Shown: piece by piece, positions 51,747 to 59,926 of the stretch
Layout of the letters: the number at the start of each line of letters is the position of its first letter
How positions within the stretch are numbered: the first letter of the stretch is position 1
Assembly (NCBI RefSeq): GCF_018343695.1
Contig: NZ_JAGYPJ010000001.1
Span: 3,470,511-3,534,510, forward strand
From: Lederbergia citrisecunda
Lineage (GTDB): Bacteria; Bacillota; Bacilli; Bacillales; Bacillaceae_C
Direction: 5' to 3'
DNA length: 64,000 bases
The notes under the pieces: model-generated
Database searches by the model: none
The model's input: the letters and a program-made list of their open reading frames with translations, nothing else
Told to the model about the DNA's origin: nothing
Position numbers and translations under genes: made by a program

Positions 51747-52091
51747 ATGACACACGATAAACAAGTTGCGCTTGTAACTGGCGGGAATCGAGGAATTGGG
51801 AATGAGCTGGTCAAACAATTGGCTTTGAAAGGTTTTAAGGTGATTTTGGCAAGTCGGGATCCAGAGATGGGTTATGAATCTGTGCAAAAACTTATGGAGT
51901 CAAATCTTGACGTTTCTTTTGTAGAAATGGATGTAGATAATCAAGAAAGCATCAGTCAAGCCACAATTACAATAAATGAGCGATATAGAAGATTAGATGT
52001 ATTGATTAATAATGCAGGCGTGCATTTAGAAAAGAATGAAAAGTTATTGGCAATGGACCCTTATATTCTGGAGAAAACAATAATTCATTGA
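51747..52091 (+). pseudogene. truncated short-chain dehydrogenase (N-terminal half)
   Basis: The 114-residue frame has GGAGGA before its ATG, the nucleotide motif TGGNRGIGNE, and NNAGVHLEKNEK, then ends at LEKTIIH-TGA. The catalytic Ser and YxxxK and the whole C-terminal half are missing, so it cannot be active. The motif order matches carbonyl-reductase-like SDRs. It retains a good ribosome site, which suggests recent damage. A terminator follows 50 bp later. Confidence 0.75.
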
Positions 52092-52143
52092 AAATTTGAA
52101 GCGGAAAACCTCAAAATATAATGTTCCATTTTATGACCGTAAA

Positions 52144-52178
52144 AGGGCGATTTCTTCAATAGGAAGGTCGCCATTTTT
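52144..52178 (+). terminator. terminator after the SDR remnant
   Basis: The arms AGGGCGA and TCGCC with inner TTCTTC/GGAAGG-type pairing are followed by ATTTTTGTT. Confidence 0.7.
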
Positions 52179-52231
52179 GTTAAATCCAACAGTTTGATTG
52201 CACTTAAACTAAAGGGGCTGAGTTTTAATAA

Positions 52232-52284
52232 AGAGTTGCTGCAGCGACTCTTTTTCTTATTCCACTAACAGTCAGTTTGTTTAA
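52232..52284 (+). repeat. dispersed terminator-tail element, diverged copy
   Basis: A hairpin AGAGTTGCTGCAGCGACTCT with TTTTT is followed by CTTATTCCACTAACAGTCAG and TTTGTTTAA. The layout (stem, T run, then CTAAC-x-G-x-CAG-x-TT) matches the element at 46535 and 54434, though the stem differs. The rest of 52179-52416 holds no gene. Confidence 0.5.
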
Positions 52285-52416
52285 TAGGATCTTAATTATT
52301 TTTGCAAGTATTGGGGAATAGTGCACTCTATCAATTTTTAACATATTTACACTAATTTGTAAGGTTTATCTTGTATACTAAAGCAGTATAAAAGTCTGGA
52401 TCCAAAGGAGAACAAT

Positions 52417-53100
52417 ATGACTAAAGTGAGTAAGTGGAAAGCACTCTTAACACCCATTACCCCTGATATTTATTCAAGGAATGATATTTTGGCTGGTACA
52501 GCAATCACTAGCTGTGCAATGATTGGTATTTTTGTAGCAAGTATAATTTTGGGATTAGTAGAGATAACAAATATCGGCTTTCATCTAAAAACCTTTGTTT
52601 ACTATACAGGACTCACATTACTATCATCAGGCTATGAAGAATTATTATTCAGATGTATCTTATTAACTATTCTCGTAAAGGTATTCAAAAAACCATGGTT
52701 CGCAATACTTATTACATCTATGTACTTTGGCTATGTGCATCTTGATAATGACCATGCCACCCTATTATCTGCTTTCAGCAATGGCTTAGGCGGGGTTATG
52801 TATGGACTAGCTTTTATCTATACACGTAAAATTTGGCTTCCTTGGGCACTACATTTCGCTTGGAATTATGTACAAGCACCAATTTTAGGTTTCCCTCTTA
52901 GCGGATTTAAAGTAGAAGGAATTTTAAGATTAAAACTTTTAGATCACTCCTGGCTTTCCGGTGGATTATATGGTCCAGAAGGTGGAATCGTAGGGATAGC
53001 TTTTCGTTTCATCGTTATCATGCTTATTGTTTTATGGATTAGAAAGTCTCGTGGTGGTTTAAAACACAACATCATTCAGCCTTATCATACACAAGGTTAA
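52417..53100 (+). CDS. CPBP-family intramembrane protease
   Basis: This 227-residue membrane protein has AAAGGAG before the ATG. The CPBP (Abi) motifs are visible: EELLFR with E74-E75 and R79, FGYVH with H108, and LHFAWN with H146. Six to seven membrane helices surround them. The family includes Rce1-like proteases that cut prenylated or other membrane proteins; bacterial ones often act in bacteriocin self-immunity or in regulatory cleavage. No bacteriocin gene is seen nearby, so the substrate is open. Confidence 0.87.
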   Translation: MTKVSKWKALLTPITPDIYSRNDILAGTAITSCAMIGIFVASIILGLVEITNIGFHLKTFVYYTGLTLLSSGYEELLFRCILLTILVKVFKKPWFAILITSMYFGYVHLDNDHATLLSAFSNGLGGVMYGLAFIYTRKIWLPWALHFAWNYVQAPILGFPLSGFKVEGILRLKLLDHSWLSGGLYGPEGGIVGIAFRFIVIMLIVLWIRKSRGGLKHNIIQPYHTQG

Positions 53101-53580
53101 TTTTTAAGTAACACTATATGGCATGAAATTACCGAGGAGAATTTAGCAATTATCTAATAACCATCGATTTATACAAGCTAATAATTACAAAATTATTTAA
53201 TTAGAGCCTGAAATATAAAGAGAGCAATTTTTGATTGGTTCAATTGTGAAGAATTGTACTAAAAGTAACAGAGGCTTTTGTTTTTCAATAAGATTTTGCA
53301 TATTTCCAGCTTTCAAATAACATACTGCCATTTTTAAATTTCCAAATACAATTTTAGCTTATTTAGGGTACAGGTTAAAAAATTACCTTTTATTTTTAAC
53401 TAGATATTTTAACTAGATTACGCTCCCTTAATTCAAGATATAGGCAGACGTTAAGTTTAATAGAAAATACTCTATATAACATAGTTGCAACCGTAAATTG
53501 ACAAAGTGCAACTGCCAGAATATAGAATGTAAAGCAATGTTTTAATACAATTTAACTATTCAGAGAAAGGAGTTCATATT
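53101..53580. other. AT-rich intergenic, no gene seen
   Basis: Nothing coding is supported here. The last part must hold the promoter of the XRE regulator. Short inverted repeats are present, but none is strong. Confidence 0.5.
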
Positions 53581-54369
53581 ATGACATTTAGTGAAAAACT
53601 TTTTAAACTAAGAAAAGAAAATGGCTTATCCCAAGAAGCCTTAGCTGAGAAATTAAACACTACAAGGCAGGCCGTTAGTAAATGGGAAAATGGTCAAGGT
53701 TTTCCAGAAACTGAAAAACTTCTAATGCTTGGAAATATTTTTGAAGTGTCAATTGATTACCTACTAAAAGATACCGTTGAAAGTAAAGAAAATGAAAAAG
53801 GATATTATGTAAGCAAAGAAATGGCAGAAGGGTATCTTCTATCACAACGGAAAATGTCAAAATATTTTTCCCTGGGATTTAGTCTTCTTATTTTATCCAC
53901 TTTACCTTATTTCATTTTTAAACAAGATCCAATCATTTATACCATCCTCATTAGTATGATTGCTGTTCTTGGGATTGGAGCGATTGCAGCAGGTTTTATA
54001 GAAGAAGATCGATATACAATACTTAAGAAAGAAGCTTTAATATTTGATCAACATTATCTTAAAGAGTTGAAAGCTAGATACGAAGATATTAAGAAAAAGT
54101 ATATTGCCATAATGGTAGTTGGGGTATGTTCTATTGTAGTTGGTGGGATATCCTTTTTATTAGTAAAAAAAGAATTTGTGGCTCCAGATGTTTTAATGCC
54201 TTACTATCCAATCCTAATTGCTTTCATTGCCGTTGGTGTCTACATTTTAATACGTACGTTAGCAATAGTAGATGCATATAGAATATTAGTGAAAAATGAG
54301 GAACATATTAAACGTTTAAGTAATAGTATTTTTAAAAGAGTCAACAAGAAATTAGATAACTTTTTATAG
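53581..54369 (+). CDS. XRE-type regulator with C-terminal membrane domain
   Basis: This 262-residue protein has GAAAGGAG before the ATG. The N-terminal Cro/C1-type HTH spans residues 1-65 (EKLFKLRKENGLSQEALAEK, NTTRQAVSKWENGQ), followed by a linker and four hydrophobic helices (about residues 92-110, 115-140, 172-195 and 205-230). DNA-binding domains anchored in this way are common in bacilli and may sense membrane or envelope changes. Partner genes are not obvious. The dispersed element at 54434 follows the stop. Confidence 0.85.
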   Translation: MTFSEKLFKLRKENGLSQEALAEKLNTTRQAVSKWENGQGFPETEKLLMLGNIFEVSIDYLLKDTVESKENEKGYYVSKEMAEGYLLSQRKMSKYFSLGFSLLILSTLPYFIFKQDPIIYTILISMIAVLGIGAIAAGFIEEDRYTILKKEALIFDQHYLKELKARYEDIKKKYIAIMVVGVCSIVVGGISFLLVKKEFVAPDVLMPYYPILIAFIAVGVYILIRTLAIVDAYRILVKNEEHIKRLSNSIFKRVNKKLDNFL

Positions 54370-54433
54370 TAGTTAATGATAGGAACATCTAAGTTCACAG
54401 TTTTTGTGAAGTAATACACTTAAACTATCGGGG

Positions 54434-54505
54434 GCGTTAATCGGAGAAGGATTAACGCTTTTTTTGTTGAAGTTATTAAGCTAAAGAGCAGGTTAGTTTA
54501 ACAAG
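54434..54505 (+). repeat. dispersed terminator-tail element, copy 2
   Basis: GCGTTAATCGGAGAAGGATT with AACGC forms a strong stem with T7, then GTTGAAGTTATTAAGCTAA and GAGCAGGTTAGTTTAACAAG. It matches copy 1 at 46535-46606 over its full 72 bp and may end the XRE transcript. Confidence 0.7.
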
Positions 54506-54618
54506 AAGACAATAAATCGTTGACTGTTGCTAATTGTCTTTGTGAACACTAGTACAATGAGAGTTATGACTACACACTTACAAATAGGCAAATATCTATT
54601 CCTCTTTGAACATGGACA

Positions 54619-54627
54619 CATACACTA
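54619..54627 (+). promoter_or_regulatory. candidate sporulation -10 element
   Basis: CATACACTA fits the CATA-N3-TA pattern of mother-cell sigma factors, 40 bp before the GMGMGGYP gene. A -35 match is weak. Confidence 0.3.
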
Positions 54628-54658
54628 ATTTTGAAACAATTTGAGGAGGAGATAAAAA

Positions 54659-55045
54659 ATGGAAAGGCAATTCTTTGGAGGCGGAATGGGTATGGGCGGC
54701 TACCCTGGCATGGGTATGGGTGGTTACCCTGGCATGGGTATGGGTGGTTACCCTGGCATGGGTATGGGCGGTTACCCTGGCATGGGTATGGGTGGTTACC
54801 CTGGCATGGGTATGGGCGGTTACCCTGGCATGGGTATGGGTGGTTACCCTGGCATGGGTATGGGCGGTTACCCTGGCATGGGTATGGGCGGTTACCCTGG
54901 CATGGGTATGGGTGGTTCACCTGGCATGGGTATGGGTGGTTCACCTGGCATGGGTATGGGTGGTTCACCTGGCATGGGTATGGGTGGTTCACCTGGCATG
55001 GGTATGGGTGGATCCCCTAGAATGGATGTACCAGGAATGCTATAA
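54659..55045 (+). CDS. GMGMGGYP tandem-repeat protein
   Basis: The ATG follows GAGGAGGAG at about 8 nt. The 128-residue product starts MERQFFGGGMGM, has nine GGYPGMGM and four GGSPGMGM units, and ends GGSPRMDVPGML. At DNA level this is a 24-bp tandem repeat with few changes, so copy number may vary between strains. Other frames over it (WVWAVTLA..., minus-strand HPYPCQGN...) are open only because of the repeat and lack ribosome sites. Low complexity, Gly, Met and Tyr suggest a spore-coat or surface-layer material; no signal peptide is visible. I know no named family. Confidence 0.75.
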   Translation: MERQFFGGGMGMGGYPGMGMGGYPGMGMGGYPGMGMGGYPGMGMGGYPGMGMGGYPGMGMGGYPGMGMGGYPGMGMGGYPGMGMGGSPGMGMGGSPGMGMGGSPGMGMGGSPGMGMGGSPRMDVPGML

Positions 55046-55468
55046 CCTCGATTTACAATACTTTAGTGATATCAAAATATAGATGACATTAGTAAGGTTA
55101 ACCCTAACGTCAACGTTTTTCCCTTAGGGCTTTTAATTTCATCTACTGTAAGAAAAAACATAAGCGGAACCCCCTGATAACGTATTAGTAAGTGACTAGG
55201 TAGAAAATAGAAAAAGAATGAAGGCCAATACAAAGCGTTTTCTTTAAGGTTGCTTATCAATATAAGGAACTGCTTAATGAACTTACGAGTGCCTTAGTTC
55301 ATTATGGATTCCGGTAGATAATAAACTAATGATCGCTGCGGTGGTCTTTTTTTTTTGAGCTAGTGTTTCAGGTTTGTGGAGTAAGTTAGGGTATCTTCAT
55401 TTCGTTACGTCAACAATAATGCTGGTACATTGCTTATTATGAGATGTCCGGATTTTTTTGTAATTTAT
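55046..55468. other. intergenic with weak hairpins
   Basis: Weak stems lie near 55097-55133 (ACCCTAA/TTAGGG) and 55272-55304 (TAATGAACT/AGTTCATTA). A GAGCTAGTGTTTCAGG tail near 55349 after T9 is a distant match to the dispersed element. No gene is supported. Confidence 0.4.
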
Positions 55469-55527
55469 ACTTTACATCATGTAAAGTTTATATTACATTA
55501 TGTATAACACACTTTACAAAATGTAAT
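55469..55527. promoter_or_regulatory. three phased operator palindromes
   Basis: ACTTTACATCATGTAAAGT (55469-55487), ATTACATTATGTATA (55492-55506) and ACTTTACAAAATGTAAT (55511-55527) share TTACAt-atGTAA arms. Their centres are about 20-21 bp apart, i.e. two helical turns. They lie just before the membrane/XRE operon, so the small XRE protein probably binds here. Confidence 0.6.
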
Positions 55528-55551
55528 TAGAAAATACAAGGGGGGGAAACC

Positions 55552-55998
55552 ATGACCTATCAAGTAAAGAAAAGCATCGTATCATTGATCAGTGCCATAC
55601 TCATTTTCGGATGTTACTGCTTTTACATGTACCCGCAACACCCCGAGGGTGGGCTGGAGTCGCTGGAAACCTTTCGTTATTGGGGCTTTTTCGTCCTCAT
55701 GCTAACTTTGTTTTCAATAGTAGCCCACATCATTATCAGCATTGTTTTTAACATCATATTTAGAATTACGACTGGAGAAAAAGAACCATCATTTGCGGAT
55801 GAACTTGATAAGTTAATTGAATTGAAAGCGAACCGAAATTCTTTTTTTGTTTTTATCATCGGCTTTGTACTTGCAATGGGATCGCTGGTTATCTATCAGC
55901 CGTCACAGGTGATGTTCATTATCCTGATTTTTTCAGGGTTCATTTCCGATGTGATTGGATCCATTACAAAACTTTATCACTATCGGAAAGGAGTCTAA
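55552..55998 (+). CDS. small membrane protein in an XRE operon
   Basis: This 148-residue protein has a GGGGGG site 8 nt before the ATG. Four hydrophobic segments lie near residues 9-27, 42-72, 98-113 and 118-136. A loop of charged residues (TTGEKEPSFADELDKLIELK) links helices 2 and 3; this pairing of a DUF2178-like protein and a small Cro-type regulator is common in Firmicutes. It starts 25 bp after the third operator and is followed 2 bp later by the regulator gene. Confidence 0.75.
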   Translation: MTYQVKKSIVSLISAILIFGCYCFYMYPQHPEGGLESLETFRYWGFFVLMLTLFSIVAHIIISIVFNIIFRITTGEKEPSFADELDKLIELKANRNSFFVFIIGFVLAMGSLVIYQPSQVMFIILIFSGFISDVIGSITKLYHYRKGV

Positions 55999-56000
55999 TA

Positions 56001-56225
56001 ATGGGCAAAAATCTTGTCGGCAATCATATCAGAAGATTACGATTCGACCATAATGAAATGACCCAGCAGCAATTGGCTGACAAGGTAGGCGTAACAAGAC
56101 AAACCATCGTGGCTCTCGAAAAGGGAAACTATTCCCCGTCACTAGAACTCGCTTTTCGCATTGCTCTTGCTTTCAACTTACCGTTGGAAGAAGTATTCTT
56201 CTATGGGGACAACACAAAGAAATAA
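56001..56225 (+). CDS. small XRE/Cro-type regulator
   Basis: This 74-residue protein is almost only a helix-turn-helix: NHIRRLRFDHNEMTQQQLAD, then VGVTRQTIVALEKGNYSPSL. It ends LEEVFFY, a common finish of the YgzD/YozG-like group. AAGGAG precedes the start inside the previous gene's end, so the two are coupled. It most likely represses its own operon through the three phased palindromes. Confidence 0.9.
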   Translation: MGKNLVGNHIRRLRFDHNEMTQQQLADKVGVTRQTIVALEKGNYSPSLELAFRIALAFNLPLEEVFFYGDNTKK

Positions 56226-56285
56226 GAACTATGATGTTTTTTTGCTTTACCGTTTTTGAATTTATTAAGAGAAGGGGATAAAAAA

Positions 56286-57008
56286 ATGAATTCAAATAAA
56301 AAAGCAGCAAAAATTGTGGGATCACTTTTTATACTTGCATCTGTTACGGCGGTAATTGGTCTATACTTATACAATCCTATCCTAAATGGTCCCGACTACC
56401 TGATTAATGGTTCAGAACACGCCAACCAAGTGATAACTGGAGCGTTGATGGAGTTAATTCTCGTCGTTTCAGTGGTTGGTACAGCAACTATACTGTTTCC
56501 ATTTTTAAGAAAGTACAATGAAACGATTGCTCTTTGGCATGTTTGTTTCAGGTTTCTTGAAGCGATTATCATTACGATTGGTGTAATAAGCGTGCTATCC
56601 CTATTAACATTAAGTCGGGAATATGTAGCAGCTGGTGCTCCGGATATCGCCTCGTTCCAAGCTTCAGGCGTTTTGTTAAAAGCGACACATGACTGGACAT
56701 TTTTGCTTGGTCCCAATTTCATGCTGGGTATCAATACGATGATGTATAGTTATATATTTTTTAAATCAAAGCTCGTACCTAGATTTATAGCTATCTTGGG
56801 TATGGCAGGGGCAACTCTTATTTTTTTGGCAGCATTGTTAGAAATGTTTGGAGTCATTCAACAAATTTCGGTTTGGGGTGCTATACTGGCGCTGCCAGTA
56901 GCAGCTAATGAAATGATTTTAGCAGTATGGCTCATCTTTAAAGGATTCAATGAATCTGCACTTGCTACCATATCTACAAAAAAGAAAACGTTTGGAAGCT
57001 CCACTTGA
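56286..57008 (+). CDS. DUF4386-type membrane protein
   Basis: The ATG at 56286 follows AAGGGGA, giving 240 residues starting MNSNKKAAKIVGSLFILASV. Six membrane segments and a conserved RFLEAII and LGPNFMLGINTMMYSY pattern match the DUF4386 family, which has no known function. It is 60 bp after the small XRE gene on the same strand and may be part of that transcript. Confidence 0.8.
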   Translation: MNSNKKAAKIVGSLFILASVTAVIGLYLYNPILNGPDYLINGSEHANQVITGALMELILVVSVVGTATILFPFLRKYNETIALWHVCFRFLEAIIITIGVISVLSLLTLSREYVAAGAPDIASFQASGVLLKATHDWTFLLGPNFMLGINTMMYSYIFFKSKLVPRFIAILGMAGATLIFLAALLEMFGVIQQISVWGAILALPVAANEMILAVWLIFKGFNESALATISTKKKTFGSST

Positions 57009-57182
57009 GATAATGCGTTCCGAAACAATAAAAACAGACTTAATGTCATTCAAATAAGTCGGAATGAATTTTTATTTGAACTAAACATTCGAAATATTTC
57101 CAACTATGTTAGATCTTATAAAAAAGAATAAGTTTATCAGTGGGGATATTAGATGGTTTCAAAGGGATGAGGAGGAAAATGA

Positions 57183-58151
57183 ATGAAAGCCATCGTTTAT
57201 AACAAATATGGTTCACCCGATGTTCTTAATTTAACAGAAGTAGATAAACCTATTCCTGAGGATAATGAGGTACTGGTTAAGATTCATGCATCATCCTTGA
57301 ACTATGGTAATCTAGTGCTTCTGAAAGGAGAGCCCTTCTTAGCACGTTTTGCCTTCGGTCTTCTAAAACCAAAATACACCATACCCGGAGGTGACATTGC
57401 GGGTCGGGTCGAAGCAGTTGGTAAAAATGTTACACAGTTTCAGCCGGGTCAAGAAGTATTTGGAGACCTATCCACTTCTGGCTGGGGTAGCTTTGCTGAA
57501 TATGTATCTGTTCCTGAGAATGCATTGGCATTAAAACCAGAAAATCTCACATTTGAGGAAGCTGCTGCGGTACCTATGGCGGCAGTTACAGCCTTACAAG
57601 GTTTAAGGAATAAAGGCAAGATTCAGGCGGGACAGAAGGTATTGATTAATGGTGCCTCTGGTGGAGTTGGGAGTTTTGCAGTACAGATTGCCAAATCTTT
57701 CGGTGCAGAAGTAACAGGTGTTTGCAGTACGAGAAATTTAGAAATCCTTCGATCACTTGGCGCAGATCATGTCATTGATTATACGAAAGAGGATTTTACC
57801 GAAAAAGGACAGAAGTATGACTTGATTCTTGCTGTTAACGGACACCATCCGATTACAGCTTATAAGCGATCCCTAAAGGCTAATGGAACTTTTATTCACG
57901 TCGGAGGATCGGGTGCACAGCTGTTTCAAACGATGACCTTAGGGCCTTGGTTCTCACTCTCTGGAAAGAAAAAAATGTCTAGCTTATTACAAAGGCAAAA
58001 CCAAAATGATTTAATTTTAATGAAAGAACTCCTAGAAGTCGGGAAGGTAAAACCAGTCATTGATAAAACTTTTAAGATAAGTGAAATTAAAGAAGCTTTC
58101 AAGTACTTTGAACAAGGGCACGCTCAAGGAAAAATTGTCATAACTTTTTGA
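57183..58151 (+). CDS. NAD(P)-dependent quinone-oxidoreductase-like MDR
   Basis: This 322-residue protein has GAGGAGG before the ATG. It is a zinc-free MDR: SLNYGNL replaces the Cys site, GGDIAGRVEAVG follows, and the nucleotide motif is NGASGGVGSFAVQ. The C-terminus EQGHAQGKIVITF is typical. It reduces quinones or enals with NADPH in the cytosol. A terminator follows 38 bp after the stop. It is similar in type to the remnant at 42464. Confidence 0.9.
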   Translation: MKAIVYNKYGSPDVLNLTEVDKPIPEDNEVLVKIHASSLNYGNLVLLKGEPFLARFAFGLLKPKYTIPGGDIAGRVEAVGKNVTQFQPGQEVFGDLSTSGWGSFAEYVSVPENALALKPENLTFEEAAAVPMAAVTALQGLRNKGKIQAGQKVLINGASGGVGSFAVQIAKSFGAEVTGVCSTRNLEILRSLGADHVIDYTKEDFTEKGQKYDLILAVNGHHPITAYKRSLKANGTFIHVGGSGAQLFQTMTLGPWFSLSGKKKMSSLLQRQNQNDLILMKELLEVGKVKPVIDKTFKISEIKEAFKYFEQGHAQGKIVITF

Positions 58152-58188
58152 AAACTTTTAATAAAAAAAAACCGAATACTCGAAGACT

Positions 58189-58219
58189 GGCGATACTTTA
58201 AGGTGGTATCGCCTTTTTT
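58189..58219 (+). terminator. terminator of the MDR gene
   Basis: The arms GGCGATAC and GTATCGCC close over TTTAAGGTG and are followed by TTTTTT. Confidence 0.88.
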
Positions 58220-58479
58220 GATCATTCGTTTGCTAATTGTTTGTGAAGTAATTCCATGTTTACATGGTATAATTTTACAATGGATCTACAACTAGTAATA
58301 TTTGAAAATAAAAAATCTAACTCTCTAAATCATTTAAATAAAAATTAAGGATAAACACTAATATTGTAAATGTACAGTTGATGTCGAAAATTACTGAAAC
58401 ACCTTTTTTTGCTTTGCTCCCATGCACATATAGGGCAGAACTGGCTCTTACGGGAATTACCATTAAAGGAGGTCTATAA
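58220..58479. other. intergenic
   Basis: No gene is seen here. It presumably carries the promoter for the small gene at 58480; no clear element could be assigned. Confidence 0.45.
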
Positions 58480-58713
58480 GTGGGAAACATTGATAAAAGA
58501 AATCGATTAGACGAAGCTCCATTTAGCTACCAGGTTACCAAAAATAATACTGTTCTTATCAAATATAATGGAAACCAAGTAAAAGTATTAAAAGGTAACC
58601 ATGCTGAAAAAATTTTAGAGAAAATTAACATTGCTGAAGATGAAAAAGCAGTGCAACTGATATTGGCGAAGATAACAGGAAATTTTAAAAGGGGAAATGA
58701 ACAAAAAAATTAA
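58480..58713 (+). CDS. conserved small Bacillus-type protein
   Basis: A GTG start lies 6-7 nt after AAAGGAGG; the 77-residue product has FSYQVTKNNTVLIKYNGNQV, then KVLKGNHAEKILEKI and a KITGNFKRGNE end. I recall similar small proteins in many bacilli without a known function. It is soluble, with a beta-rich first half and a helical second half. It is monocistronic, with a hairpin after it. Confidence 0.7.
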   Translation: MGNIDKRNRLDEAPFSYQVTKNNTVLIKYNGNQVKVLKGNHAEKILEKINIAEDEKAVQLILAKITGNFKRGNEQKN

Positions 58714-58780
58714 ATTGGAAAGTAATATGTGACTTCCTTGTATAAGCATCCATCCCCCTAAATCTATTAAAACACCAAAA

Positions 58781-58809
58781 ATCCCTGCTATTTGATCAAA
58801 ATCAGGGAT
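58781..58809. terminator. terminator-like hairpin
   Basis: The arms ATCCCTG and CAGGGAT enclose a 15-nt loop between convergent genes. An A run before and TCTTCTGT after make it a moderate terminator on both strands. Confidence 0.6.
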
Positions 58810-58899
58810 CTTCTGTGTTAAAGATTATCGTTTATTTTGAGCCCATTAGTTGAGTAAGATGTTGGATTAATTATTTTTATCTCCTTGTAACAAACAATC

Positions 58900-59274
58900 C
58901 TATTCATTTTTCTTAAAATAATGTACAGGACGAATTTCAATACGCCAGCCAAATTCCTCTCCTGAACTCACTTGCGTTGTCGGATGAAGCAAGGCAATTT
59001 GAATCGCTTCTTCCATGTCTTCTGCTTCTATGAGAAATACACTTCCAATCAATTCTTTCGTTTCTGTAAAGGGCCCATCCATCACCCTTACCTTTCCGTT
59101 TACCCGCTGCAAGCATTTTGTCTCCTTTTCAAGACCAGCATCTAACATTACTTTACCGCTGTTGTAGAATTCTTTTAGATGGGGCTGACATTCTTCCATC
59201 ACAGCATCAATCTCATTTTTGGGCCTGGCGTCCATTTTTTCTGCATTAAAATAACCCATACATAGAAATATCAT
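58900..59274 (-). CDS. YciI/DGPF-family protein
   Basis: The ATG at 59274 follows AAAAGGAGAG at 6-8 nt and gives 124 residues beginning MIFLCMGYFNAEKMD. The DGPF block is VRVMDGPFTETKELIGSVFL. It is only distantly related to the two other DGPF proteins in this window and lies alone, without a sigma gene. It ends IEIRPVHYFKKNE, as do several DGPF members that act as small dimeric enzymes of unknown reaction. Confidence 0.87.
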   Translation of the reverse strand: MIFLCMGYFNAEKMDARPKNEIDAVMEECQPHLKEFYNSGKVMLDAGLEKETKCLQRVNGKVRVMDGPFTETKELIGSVFLIEAEDMEEAIQIALLHPTTQVSSGEEFGWRIEIRPVHYFKKNE

Positions 59275-59518
59275 TTTAACCTCTCCTTTTAATCTCTTAT
59301 CTACTTTAACGACGAGCAACAAACAGCAAAATCGACACACTTCAAAATTTTTTATAAAAATTTAATTAGTATTATTTTCGGTATGGTTTTTGGGTTTACC
59401 TGCCATTTTAATGAAATCGTTAATAGTTAGGAGTAGTGTTATACTTCAATTGCTATTGGAGTTGTTGAAACCTTCTGATTTGATCAAACGTAAGAATGTG
59501 AAAGTGAGGTGATGTAAG

Positions 59519-59926
59519 GTGAATGTGGGGGAAGAATTTTATTTTTCTGGATTTGAATTTTCATTATTTTCTATTGTTCCTGTTTTTATCGTTATTGTTT
59601 TTGCAATCGTCATTATTTCAATTATCTTCAACTCTGTCAGAGGCATTCAACAATGGCAAAAAAACGAACAATCACCACGCTTATCTGTCCCTGCCATTGT
59701 AAAGACAAAAAGGACAAAAGTAAGTAGGCATACACATGTTGATGGGAACAATATGCACTCCCATCATACGAGTACGTCTTATTATGTTACTTTTGAATTT
59801 GAAAGCGGTGATCGCACGGAATTTAAAGTGTCTGGAAAGGAATATGGCCTACTGGCAGAAGGAGATACCGGTATTCTTACTTTCCAAGGGACACGTTATC
59901 TTGGGTTTGAGAGGTCTCTAAACTAG
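59519..59926 (+). CDS. DUF2500-type membrane-anchored protein
   Basis: A GTG start follows GAGGTGATGTAAG. The 135-residue protein has one N-terminal membrane helix (residues about 18-40) and a small beta domain with SVPAIVKTKRTKV, a His-rich patch (HTHVDGNNMHSHHTS), YYVTFEFESGDRTEF and GDTGILTFQGTRYLGFE. This matches DUF2500. The function is unknown. Its last 50 bp overlap the convergent HAD gene. Confidence 0.8.
   Translation: MNVGEEFYFSGFEFSLFSIVPVFIVIVFAIVIISIIFNSVRGIQQWQKNEQSPRLSVPAIVKTKRTKVSRHTHVDGNNMHSHHTSTSYYVTFEFESGDRTEFKVSGKEYGLLAEGDTGILTFQGTRYLGFERSLN

Noticed and set aside
54570-55082. Other open frames across the 24-bp repeat (WVWAVTLA, HGYGRLPW, minus HPYPCQGN).
   Set aside because: A 24-bp repeat keeps every frame open. 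Only the frame from 54659 has GAGGAGGAG at the right distance.
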